From Acidobacteriaceae bacterium (GTDB lineage Bacteria > Acidobacteriota > Terriglobia > Bryobacterales > Bryobacteraceae): a stretch of 64,000 nt of DNA. The DNA is taken from NCBI GenBank assembly GCA_020247055.1, contig JADCJL010000181.1, forward strand, positions 21,374 through 85,373, read 5' to 3'. This document shows, one piece after another, positions 43,701-50,108 of this stretch. The stretch's first letter is position 1; every line of letters begins with the position of its first letter. The notes beneath the pieces are model-generated. The model made no database searches. It was not told the origin of the DNA and saw nothing but the letters and a program-made list of their open reading frames with translations. A program made the translations under genes and the position numbers.

Positions 43701-46700
43701 AGGCGCTGTAGGGAGAGGCGACGGTGCCGTTGGGCAGGCTGGTCGTCGGGATGGCGAAGGCTCCGCTGACCGTAACCGTATAGGTGCGGCTGGCGCTGCG
43801 GGGGACGCTGTCGGTGGCGGTGAGGGTAAAGGTGGAGGATCCGGCGGCGGTGGGGGTGCCGGTGATCTGGCCGGTAGCGGCGTTCAGGGTGAGGCCGGCG
43901 GGGAGGGTGCCGGTGGTGAGGGCGAAGGTGACGGACCCTTCAGCGCCGGTGGCGGCGACGGTGGCGGAGTAGGGGGCGGCGAGGGCGCCGTTGGGAAGGG
44001 TGGCGGGGGTGAGGTCCAACTGGTTGTAGGTGATGAGGGGAAGCGTAGTCTTGCTTTGCAGGCCCGTAGCATCTGTGACAACGAAGATCCCAATGCCACG
44101 GACAGCTCCAGTCGGTGTTCCGAAGAATGTGCCGGTCGAGGGGTTTAAGCCGATTCCCGAACCCATCCAGCTATAAATAGGGGCTATGATGTTGTAGGGG
44201 GCGAGGCCTCCGATGACGGGTATCGTATAGGAGTAGGGCTGGCCGACGGTAGCGGCGGGGATGGTTCCGGTGATTCGCGGGGGGCCGTTGACGGTGTGCT
44301 GGAAGACGCTCTGGACGGTGCGGCCGTCGGCATCGCGGGCCTGGATGGTGGTGGAGTAAGTCCCGGGGACGGTGGGGAAGCCGCCGTAACTGCCGGTGGC
44401 GGGGTTGATGGCGAGGATGGCCGGGGGGGCGTTGGCGATGACGGAGTAGGCGACGGGGGCGCGGCCTCCGGTAACCGAGAAAAGGGTGGAGAACGGGGCG
44501 TTGAGTGGGGCGTTGGGCAGGGGCGAGGCGGTGGAGAACGTGAGCGGCTCCGCAATCGCGAGGGAGAGTTCCTGCGTGGCGAAGATCCCTGCGGAGTCGG
44601 TGGCGCGCAGGGAGAAGTTGTAGGTGCCGGCCAGGGTGGGGGTGCCGGAGAGGAGGCCGCTCGAGGCGCTGAGGGTAAGGCCGTTGGGCAGCGAGCCGCT
44701 CGCGAGGCTGTAGGTGAGCGTGCCGGTACCGCCCGTGGCGGCGATGGTTTGGCTATAGGCGGTGGTGCGGGTGCCGTTGGGGAGCCAGAGGGTGGTGAAG
44801 CGAACGGCGGGGCCGATGGGGAGAGTGTAGGTGCGGGTAGCGGTCCGGCGATCGGCGTCTTCGACGCGGAGATAGATGGTTGCGTTGGCGGCGGTGTGGG
44901 GGGTGCCGGAGAGGATGCCGGTGTCGGTATTCAGGAAAAGGCCATCGGGAAGGCTCGAGTCGCTGAGGCGGAACTGATAGGGGGGGCGGCCGCCGGAGGC
45001 CTGAACGGTGGTCGAGTAGGGATGGCCGGCGCCGGCGGCGGGGAGCGGGGAGGGGGTGGTGAGGGTGACCGGGTTCGAGATGTTGAGGGAGAAGGTGCGG
45101 GTGTTCAGCGTGACCGGAGCGGTTAGGGTACTTATGAGGGCGATGGTGGGGTTGTAGGTTCCGGCGACGGTGGGGATGCCGGAGAGCAGGCCCGTTGAGG
45201 GACTGAGGGTCAGGCCGGGGGGAAGAGAGCCGGACACGAGAGAGTAGCTGGGGGCGAGCGAACCACTACCCTGGGTCAGGATGTTGACCGAGTAGGGCTG
45301 GCCCACGGTGCCGCTGCCGAGGGTGTCGTTGGTGATGGCCATGGCAGGGATGACATTCATCGTGAAGGCGCGGGTGGCTTTGCGGGAATTGCTGTCGGTC
45401 ACTTCGATAGTGAAGTTGTAAGCGCCGGCGGTGTTGGCCGAGCCGGACAGGAGGCCGGAGGTGGGATTGAGGGTAATGCCGGAGGGTAGGGCGCCGGCGA
45501 CGCGGGCGTAGGTGTAGGGCGGGAGGCCGCCGGCGGCGGCGAGGGAGACCGCGTAGGCGCCACCGGCCGAGGCGTAGTCAGGCAGGGGACTGGTGGTGGT
45601 GAAGGAGAGGGGCGCGGCGATGGTGAGGGAGACGTTTGCGAACAGATAGGCGCCGAGGCTGTCCCGGACGACGAGGCGGAGGGGGTAGACGCCCTGGGCG
45701 GTGGGGGTGCCGGTGAAGACGCCGTTGGCGGGGTTGAAGGAGAGGCCGGGGGGCGGTTCGCCGTAGAGCGGGTCCAAGGCGAAGGTGACAGGGGCGGCGC
45801 CGCCGGTGGTGGAAAGGGCGGAACTGGTGTAAGCGACGCCTGTGGTGCCGGCGGGAAGTCCGAACTCGGACAGATTCAGGGAAGAGACGACCGGGAAGTT
45901 GAAGGTCTGGCTGGCGGTGGCGCCGCGGGCATCGGTGACTTGGAGGGTGGCGGGGAAGGAGGTGGATGCGGTGGTGCCGACGTCACCGTGGAGCAGGCCG
46001 CTGGTGGCGTCGAGCGTGACGCCGGGAGGGAGAGAGCCGGTGAGGAGGGAGTAGGTGAACGGGGCGACGCCGCCGGTGGGGCTGAGGAGGCCGCGGTAGG
46101 CGGTGCCGATGCCGGCCGGGGGCGGGGTGGATCCGGTGGTGAACTGAAGGCCGGAGAGGTTCGTGATCAGGAGGTTATAGGTTCGCCAGGCGGAGGAGAT
46201 GGTCGAGTATTCGATCCAGCGGAACTGGATGGTGAACCAGAAGGAGCCGCTGGCGGTAGGGGTGCCGCTGAGCTCGCCGGTGGTGGGGTTCAGGGTAAGG
46301 CCAGCGGGCAAGGCACCATCGGCGAGAAGGTAGGATCCGAAGGTGCCGGTGGCCAGGGAGAGGGTGGCGGAGTAGGGAGAGCCTTGCGTTCCGCCGGGAA
46401 GCGAGGTGGTGGCGAGGCTGCGCTCGGAGTTGGGGACGATCTGGAAGGCCGAGGTGAGGGTGTTGGCGGGGGAGTGGGAGTCGGTGATCCGGACGGTGAA
46501 GGAGGCGGGGGTAGTGAAGCCGGAGGCGAGGACGCCGGTGATGGCGCCGGTGGTGGGATGGAGGGTGAGGCCGGGGGGGAGGGCGCCGGTGAGCGCGTAG
46601 GTGTAGGGGGCGATGCCGCCGCTGACGCTGATCTGGTCGGAGTAGGAGCTTCCCGCGGCGCCGGCGGAGGCGAGGAGGCGGCGTTCGAGCTGGAGGGCGG

Positions 46701-47034
46701 TGTTGATCTGCAGGAAGAAAGTTTTGGAAGGGGCCTGGGAGCCGCGGTCGACGACGCGGAGAGTGAAGGCGTAGCGGCCGGCGGCGGAGGGTTGGCCGGC
46801 AATGGTGCCGGATTCGGTTTGGAGGGAGAGGCCGGGAGGGAGGGCGCCGCCGGCGAGTTCAAAACGCAGGGGGGCGTCGCAGTCGGTGGTGGCGATGGAT
46901 TGGGAGAACGGGGCGTGGAGGACGCCGGCGGGGAGGTTGTGGGAGGTGGAGATGAGGCAGCGGCCGTCGGGATTCGGCAGCGCGAAGGCGGCGGCGGCAA
47001 GGGCGAGGGCGGCGAACAGGCGGAGGGTCGGCAT
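40711..47034 (-). CDS. Giant secreted Ig-like (He_PIG) repeat protein
   Basis: A 2107-residue protein from the ATG that begins a signal peptide (M-P-T-L-R-L-F-A-A-L-A-L-A-A-A-A-F-A-L). I count 21 tandem repeats of about 85-90 residues. Each starts with L-P-x-G and contains P-Y-S-x-x-x, G-G-x-x-P-Y and the signature L-P-x-G-L-T-L-x-x-x-T-G-x-x-x-G-T-P-T-x-x-G, the putative Ig domain (He_PIG) common in bacterial surface proteins. About 230 C-terminal residues form a different beta-rich region with no recognised anchor. It is probably extracellular, adhesive or scaffolding. The start overlaps the stop of the upstream gene as TAATG, so it is the last gene of a three-gene operon. Confidence 0.88.
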   Translation of the reverse strand: MPTLRLFAALALAAAAFALPNPDGRCLISTSHNLPAGVLHAPFSQSIATTDCDAPLRFELAGGALPPGLSLQTESGTIAGQPSAAGRYAFTLRVVDRGSQAPSKTFFLQINTALQLERRLLASAGAAGSSYSDQISVSGGIAPYTYALTGALPPGLTLHPTTGAITGVLASGFTTPASFTVRITDSHSPANTLTSAFQIVPNSERSLATTSLPGGTQGSPYSATLSLATGTFGSYLLADGALPAGLTLNPTTGELSGTPTASGSFWFTIQFRWIEYSTISSAWRTYNLLITNLSGLQFTTGSTPPPAGIGTAYRGLLSPTGGVAPFTYSLLTGSLPPGVTLDATSGLLHGDVGTTASTSFPATLQVTDARGATASQTFNFPVVSSLNLSEFGLPAGTTGVAYTSSALSTTGGAAPVTFALDPLYGEPPPGLSFNPANGVFTGTPTAQGVYPLRLVVRDSLGAYLFANVSLTIAAPLSFTTTSPLPDYASAGGAYAVSLAAAGGLPPYTYARVAGALPSGITLNPTSGLLSGSANTAGAYNFTIEVTDSNSRKATRAFTMNVIPAMAITNDTLGSGTVGQPYSVNILTQGSGSLAPSYSLVSGSLPPGLTLSPSTGLLSGIPTVAGTYNPTIALISTLTAPVTLNTRTFSLNISNPVTLTTPSPLPAAGAGHPYSTTVQASGGRPPYQFRLSDSSLPDGLFLNTDTGILSGTPHTAANATIYLRVEDADRRTATRTYTLPIGPAVRFTTLWLPNGTRTTAYSQTIAATGGTGTLTYSLASGSLPNGLTLSASSGLLSGTPTLAGTYNFSLRATDSAGIFATQELSLAIAEPLTFSTASPLPNAPLNAPFSTLFSVTGGRAPVAYSVIANAPPAILAINPATGSYGGFPTVPGTYSTTIQARDADGRTVQSVFQHTVNGPPRITGTIPAATVGQPYSYTIPVIGGLAPYNIIAPIYSWMGSGIGLNPSTGTFFGTPTGAVRGIGIFVVTDATGLQSKTTLPLITYNQLDLTPATLPNGALAAPYSATVAATGAEGSVTFALTTGTLPAGLTLNAATGQITGTPTAAGSSTFTLTATDSVPRSASRTYTVTVSGAFAIPTTSLPNGTVASPYSASLATENGIAPVTFAVTTGTLPAGLTLNSSTGLITGTPTASGAAAFTVTATDSASRTATRALTLTVLPRFLLSTTSLPNATLGLPYSAPVETQGALGTPSFALLPGGSLPAGLALNAATGQITGTPTAVGASTFQLRAEDSANPAERNATETFTLTVNPSPLGITTASLPRATAGLPYSQTLAATGGVTPYRWSILTGTLPPNLTLTPATGALSGIVQLGGTASFTVRVTDNNGATADRPLTLETITQLGITSHVFTVEQSQFFSSTVGVFGGRPPYQLSIVSGAPPPGLGFTPATATFSGTTSAPVGQFAVTMRAVDALEQTATATLLFNVVPPPPPPLSLSPSTLPNGISGAAYAAQLTVAGGVPPYTLRLSQGSLPPGLTMNGAGAFSGTPSTPGAYTFGVLAEDSSGRFTGQLFTIVITAPVLPLLLTPDSLPGGSVNLPYAAGFGATGGQAPYRFAVTGNLPPGVVFTSNATLTGTPTAPGAFRFSCEVTDARNVRAERSFTVNILGPLEITTTALPDAFSGAPYGAAVAAAGGVPPYAFTLSGLPPGLTAGADGALSGSPTAAGSFSVSAAVTDSRGQRASRVLPLTVRNRLTAIIAPPGLTPVLVGQPAGGGFVAAGGQPPYQWAVTSGALPPGVGFVSSSGALSGAPTAAGVFTFGVTVTDSLRNTATAAATLRVLPALAVNALELPGGIAGSALSARFGATGGEAPYRFALVEGTLPPGLALASDGVLAGTPGAAGSFRFTLQVTDSLGNRATRAFDLAIAAPPLPPLLVSFLPSGRQFTVTLQLAAPYPLPVSGTLTLLFTPDASNPVDDPAVQLASGGRQVDFTIPPGQTAAQFPLNPLRFQAGTIAGRVQLQTTLTPLGGQPSPGPAAAVPIPRAAPVINSASLLSTPSGLSLTVEGVSNTREVSTVTLQFNPAAGSQLETTTLTVPVTAAFNAWFGSAASQPFGGGFRLTLPLTVTGQVGAIESVVVRLTNSAGESQPVTARRN
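41398..46947 (-). repeat. 21 tandem Ig-like repeat units inside the giant gene
   Basis: Approximate limits of the 21 protein-level repeats (about 255-270 bases each). Most are diverged at DNA level, but units around 43590-43673 and 43851-43932 are about 90 percent identical over 83 bases, pointing to recent duplication or gene conversion in the middle of the array. Confidence 0.75.
41763..41780 (-). repeat. Short interspersed repeat, variant copy 4 (TTGACGAAACGAAGCCAA on + strand)
   Basis: Lies inside the giant Ig gene, encoding G-F-V-S-S. Its first 17 bases are identical to 49300-49316 in a different gene, and it shares CGAAACGAAGCCAA with copy 1. Confidence 0.5.
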
Positions 47035-47906
47035 TAGTTTTGGCCTTGCTGGGGGAGAGGGATTTGGGACCAGGTGAGATCGGCGCCGTCGACGGTGAGG
47101 GTCCAGGCGGGTTCGGCGGGGCTGCCGGTCAACAGAACGGAACGGCCGTCGCGGAGGGGGCTGAGGTGGCTGGGGGCGAAGGGGATTTTCTCTTCGCGCC
47201 ACTGACGGCTGGCGAGGGAGAGGAGGAGGAGTTTGGCGGCGGCGGGGTCGAGGAGCGCGAGGGTGGCGCCATCGCCGGTGAGGGCGAGGGCGGCGGCGGG
47301 GCCGGTGGGCAGGAGGTCGCGACGGCCGGCGGCGTCGGCGATCAGGAGGCCGTCGGGGAGGGCGGCGGCGACGGTGGCGCCGGGGAGGACAGCGAGAGCG
47401 CGGACGTCTTCGGCGGGGGTCTGGAAGAGGAGGGCGCCATCGGGACGCCAGAGGGCGATGCGTTCGGCATCGGCGGCGGCGAGCGCATCGGCCTGGGCGC
47501 CGATGGCCCATTGGCGGGCGGGTAGGCCGAGATCGACCGGGGCGGCGGCGAGGCCGTCGCGGGCGATGGCAACGCGGCTGCCCCGGCGGACGAGGGCGAC
47601 GTCGGGGTGGGGGGAGCCGGTGAGCTGCTCCCAGCCGCCTTCGGTTTCGACGGGGCGGAGGGGTTGGGTGCCGCGGCCGAAGAGCAGCTGGCCATCGGCG
47701 TCGAGGCCATAGCTGCCGGCCCACTGGCGGAGGGCGCTGGGCGCGGCGAGGGAGGGAGCGAGGTAGGCGCTGCCGGCGGGGCCGATGAGGGGACGGAGCT
47801 GATGGTCTTCCGCGAGGACGTAGCCGAGAACGGGGCCGGAGAGGGTGAGCTCCTGGGCCGGGAGGGAGGCGCCGAGCAGGGATTGGACGAAGAGGCGGCG
47901 ATGCAT
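47034..47906 (-). CDS. Exported beta-propeller-like protein of unknown function
   Basis: A 290-residue protein with a short leader (R-R-L-F-V-Q-S-L-L-G-A-S-L-P-A-Q). The rest is a run of short beta strands with repeated patterns such as V-A-L-V-R-R-G-S-R-V-A-I-A, A-L-A-A-A-D-A-E-R-I-A-L-W and A-L-A-L-T-G-D-G-A-T-L-A-L-L-D. These look like blades of a WD40/YVTN-type propeller with weak signatures. It is translationally coupled on both sides (TGATG with the upstream gene, TAATG with the giant gene). The function is unknown; a binding role is the natural guess. Confidence 0.6.
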   Translation of the reverse strand: MHRRLFVQSLLGASLPAQELTLSGPVLGYVLAEDHQLRPLIGPAGSAYLAPSLAAPSALRQWAGSYGLDADGQLLFGRGTQPLRPVETEGGWEQLTGSPHPDVALVRRGSRVAIARDGLAAAPVDLGLPARQWAIGAQADALAAADAERIALWRPDGALLFQTPAEDVRALAVLPGATVAAALPDGLLIADAAGRRDLLPTGPAAALALTGDGATLALLDPAAAKLLLLSLASRQWREEKIPFAPSHLSPLRDGRSVLLTGSPAEPAWTLTVDGADLTWSQIPLPQQGQN

Positions 47907-48538
47907 CAGGGTGCTCCTACGGTGGGCGTGCCGGGGGTGACGACGGTGGGCCGGGGGCCGGCCGGGGCCGCGCCGCCGTTGCTGAGCGCGACGCCGGTGG
48001 CGGCGGCGGCCCCGCCGACGGCGCCGACGATAAGCAGCCATTTCATGGCGCCGAGGCCGGTGGCGGCGCCGGCACCGGCGGCCGCGACGTTACTCATGCC
48101 GATGGAGGCGCTGGCCGTTTGGCCGCTGGCGGAGGCGGTGACGCGCAGCTGGTACTGGCCGGCGAGGCGGTTGGCCTGGAGACCGCGGGCGGCGGCCTGG
48201 CCTTTGGAGTCGGTCAGGACGGTGAGGGAGCGGGCGCCGTTCGGGAAGGCGGCGCCGGCGCCTTGGTTGGGCAGCAGAAAGACGACGGCGGCGCCGGCGA
48301 CGGGCTTGCGATTTTCGTCTTCGACCTGCACGATGGGGTCGCGGGCGACGCGTTGGCGAGCGTTATTGACGGCGCCCTCGCCTTCGACGATCACGATGTT
48401 CAGCTTGCGGACGGCATCGGCGGCCTGCTGATGGGCAACGGCATTCGATTGCGCGAATATGGTAAGCAGCAGCGCGCCGGCGAGAGCCTGGCGGCTTGGC
48501 TGGTTGGTGCCGGTCGTGCGATGAGGTTGACAATCCAT
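47906..48538 (-). CDS. Exported protein with single Ig-like (Big_1-type) domain and C-terminal membrane segment
   Basis: A 210-residue protein. Its basic N-terminus and hydrophobic segment (about 18-34) look like a signal peptide, followed by L-N-I-V-I-V-E-G-E-G-A-V-N-N-A-R-Q-R-V. A domain with P-I-V-Q-V-E-D-E-N-R-K-P-V-A-G-A-A-V-V-F matches the strand pattern of Big_1/invasin-like or carboxypeptidase-regulatory Ig folds. A Gly/Ala-rich transmembrane helix (about 163-188) and a Pro/Thr tail close the protein. It is first gene of the leftward operon. Its ATG overlaps the ATG of the divergent DUF4384 gene within one CATG word. Confidence 0.7.
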   Translation of the reverse strand: MDCQPHRTTGTNQPSRQALAGALLLTIFAQSNAVAHQQAADAVRKLNIVIVEGEGAVNNARQRVARDPIVQVEDENRKPVAGAAVVFLLPNQGAGAAFPNGARSLTVLTDSKGQAAARGLQANRLAGQYQLRVTASASGQTASASIGMSNVAAAGAGAATGLGAMKWLLIVGAVGGAAAATGVALSNGGAAPAGPRPTVVTPGTPTVGAP

Positions 48539-48556
48539 GCGTTACCTACTGTTTTT
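48520..48556. promoter_or_regulatory. Overlapping divergent translation starts (CATG) with a ribosome binding site on each side
   Basis: CATG at 48536-48539 contains the ATG of the minus-strand gene (48538-48536) and of the plus-strand gene (48537-48539). TGAGG about ten bases upstream serves the + start. AGTAGG about six bases upstream serves the - start. Each ribosome binding site and any promoter must therefore lie within the other gene's signal-peptide codons. Confidence 0.55.
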
Positions 48557-49415
48557 TTTGCTCCTGCTCTTGAGTTGGAGAGAGCTATCGATGGCCCAGG
48601 AGTTGACTCCGCGGGAGTTGTTCTTTTCGGCTCCGGGATCGCCTGTTCAGGTTACGCGAAAAGCGGAGGCTAAACCAGTCACACAAACGGGGGCCAAGCC
48701 GAACGTGGGTTCCCCCGCGGCCAATCGAGCCAAGGCGCCTTCCCCGCAGCCGGCTCCGGAAGGCGTGGGCGGAGCGGCCGTGGTGCTGGCGGCGGCGGGC
48801 GGCCCCGCGCCACTTGGTCTTCGTTACAGCATACTACTGAGCCGGGAGGGTGCGGACTACCGGGAGGTGGATGCCGAGAGCGTGTTTCGTTCCGGCGACC
48901 GGCTGAAGATCCAGGTAGAGGCCAACACCGGGGCTTACCTGTACGTGGTGGCCCGCGGGTCGAGCGGGAACTGGAGCGTGCTGTTTCCGACCACTGAGGT
49001 TGAAAACGGGAGTAACTTCGTCGCGCCGTTCCGGCCGTATCTGGTGCCGGCCACGGGCCGCTTTTACTTTGACGATCAGGCGGGCGAGGAGAAGCTGTTT
49101 CTGGTGTTGGCGCGCAAGCCGGAAGCGAACCTTGAAGACATCATCTACAAGATCAACACCCCGGCGCCGAGCGTGCCGCCGGGGGGGAAGCCGCCGGCCA
49201 AGCAGATGCAGCTGGCGCAGCTAATCCGGCCGATTGATGATCAGCTGGTGGGCCGGGTGCGCAGTTCGATGGTGGCCCGGGATCTGGTATTTGAGAAAGT
49301 TGACGAAACGAAGCCATTGACGCCGGAACGGCGGGAGACGGCGGCATATGTGATCAACCGGGATCCGGCGCCGGAGGCGAAGTTAGTGGTGGATCTGCGG
49401 CTGCAGCACCGGTAG
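48537..49415 (+). CDS. Exported DUF4384-domain protein
   Basis: A 292-residue protein with a signal peptide (L-L-F-F-L-L-L-L-L-S-W onward to S-M-A-Q). A Pro/Ala-rich linker (about 45-85) leads to a DUF4384 domain (about 95-180), seen in F-R-S-G-D-R-L-K-I-Q-V-E-A-N-T-G-A-Y-L-Y-V and V-L-F-P-T-T. DUF4384 is usually fused to caspase-like peptidases or protein kinases. Here it is free-standing, two genes upstream of a caspase-like gene. A second in-frame ATG 18 codons in could also start translation but would remove the leader. A 17-base repeat copy lies at 49300-49316. Confidence 0.8.
   Translation: MRYLLFFLLLLLSWRELSMAQELTPRELFFSAPGSPVQVTRKAEAKPVTQTGAKPNVGSPAANRAKAPSPQPAPEGVGGAAVVLAAAGGPAPLGLRYSILLSREGADYREVDAESVFRSGDRLKIQVEANTGAYLYVVARGSSGNWSVLFPTTEVENGSNFVAPFRPYLVPATGRFYFDDQAGEEKLFLVLARKPEANLEDIIYKINTPAPSVPPGGKPPAKQMQLAQLIRPIDDQLVGRVRSSMVARDLVFEKVDETKPLTPERRETAAYVINRDPAPEAKLVVDLRLQHR
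49300..49316 (-). repeat. Short interspersed repeat, variant copy 5 (TTGACGAAACGAAGCCA on + strand)
   Basis: Identical over 17 bases to copy 4 at 41763 but in an unrelated gene, where it encodes V-D-E-T-K-P. Confidence 0.5.
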
Positions 49416-49425
49416 AGAGGCCTGT

Positions 49426-50082
49426 ATGAGAGTGGGAGCGGAGTGCATACGACGAGGTGTGTTGGGCGCATGGGCGCTGGCCGGGGTGCTGTTGGCGGCG
49501 CCGGAGCGGGTGGAGATCAGGCTCGAACGCCGGGAGGGGGGTGCGTGGAAGAGTACGGACCCCGGCCATGTGTTTGCGCAGGGGGACCAGGTGCGCTTCC
49601 GGTTCCGGTCCGATACAGCGGGCTATCTGTACGTGATCAACGAAGGCACGTCGGGGACGACGACGGCGCTGTTTCCTGCCGCCGAGACTGGCACGGACAA
49701 CCGGATAGAAGCGGGGCGGGAGTACCTCATTCCCGACCACCAGGGAGCGTTCCGGCTGACCGGACCGGCCGGGTTCGATACGGTGTACTGGATTGTCTCG
49801 CCGGTGCGACTGGGCGGGGAGATGCCGCGGTATAAGCCGCTGCCGCCTCCGCCGGCGGCCGGCAGCGCAGGCGGTAATCTGCGGCCGCGCTGCGACGACG
49901 CCATCTGGAGGGCCCGGGGGGAGTGCGTAGACACGAGCGCGGGCTTGAAACCGAATGAGGTGCCGGGGCTGCGGTCGCGCGAGCTGCTGTTTCTCAAAAA
50001 GGAGCAAGCGTCGGTGGTGGCGGCGCCGGATCCGGGGCCGGGGGGGCCGATGACGGTTCAGTTTCGTTTAGCGCATCGCTAG
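49426..50082 (+). CDS. Second exported DUF4384-domain protein
   Basis: A 218-residue protein with a leader (V-L-G-A-W-A-L-A-G-V-L-L-A-A-P). A DUF4384 domain spans about 28-110: F-A-Q-G-D-Q-V-R-F-R-F-R-S-D-T-A-G-Y-L-Y-V-I and T-T-A-L-F-P-A-A. The C-terminal half carries a Pro-rich loop and two Cys (R-C-D-D, E-C-V-D) that may form a disulfide. It closes with Q-F-R-L-A-H-R, echoing the D-L-R-L-Q-H-R end of its neighbour. It starts ten bases after the first DUF4384 gene. The two are diverged paralogues and probably bind the same class of partner. Confidence 0.8.
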   Translation: MRVGAECIRRGVLGAWALAGVLLAAPERVEIRLERREGGAWKSTDPGHVFAQGDQVRFRFRSDTAGYLYVINEGTSGTTTALFPAAETGTDNRIEAGREYLIPDHQGAFRLTGPAGFDTVYWIVSPVRLGGEMPRYKPLPPPPAAGSAGGNLRPRCDDAIWRARGECVDTSAGLKPNEVPGLRSRELLFLKKEQASVVAAPDPGPGGPMTVQFRLAHR

Positions 50083-50108
50083 AGAGGATACCGGGACAGG
50101 AGTTGCTG

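Noticed and set aside
42943..44148. Long Gly/Glu-rich open frames on the plus strand under the giant Ig gene (also 44296-45126 and 45940-47037)
   Set aside because: They are antisense shadows of the repeat array with extreme Gly/Glu/Ala composition and no domain; the minus-strand frame has clear repeats and a signal peptide.
41398..46947. Possible CRISPR or satellite array suggested by periodic DNA words
   Set aside because: The periodicity (about 255-270 bases) is explained by protein-level Ig repeats in a continuous reading frame; there are no short spacers.
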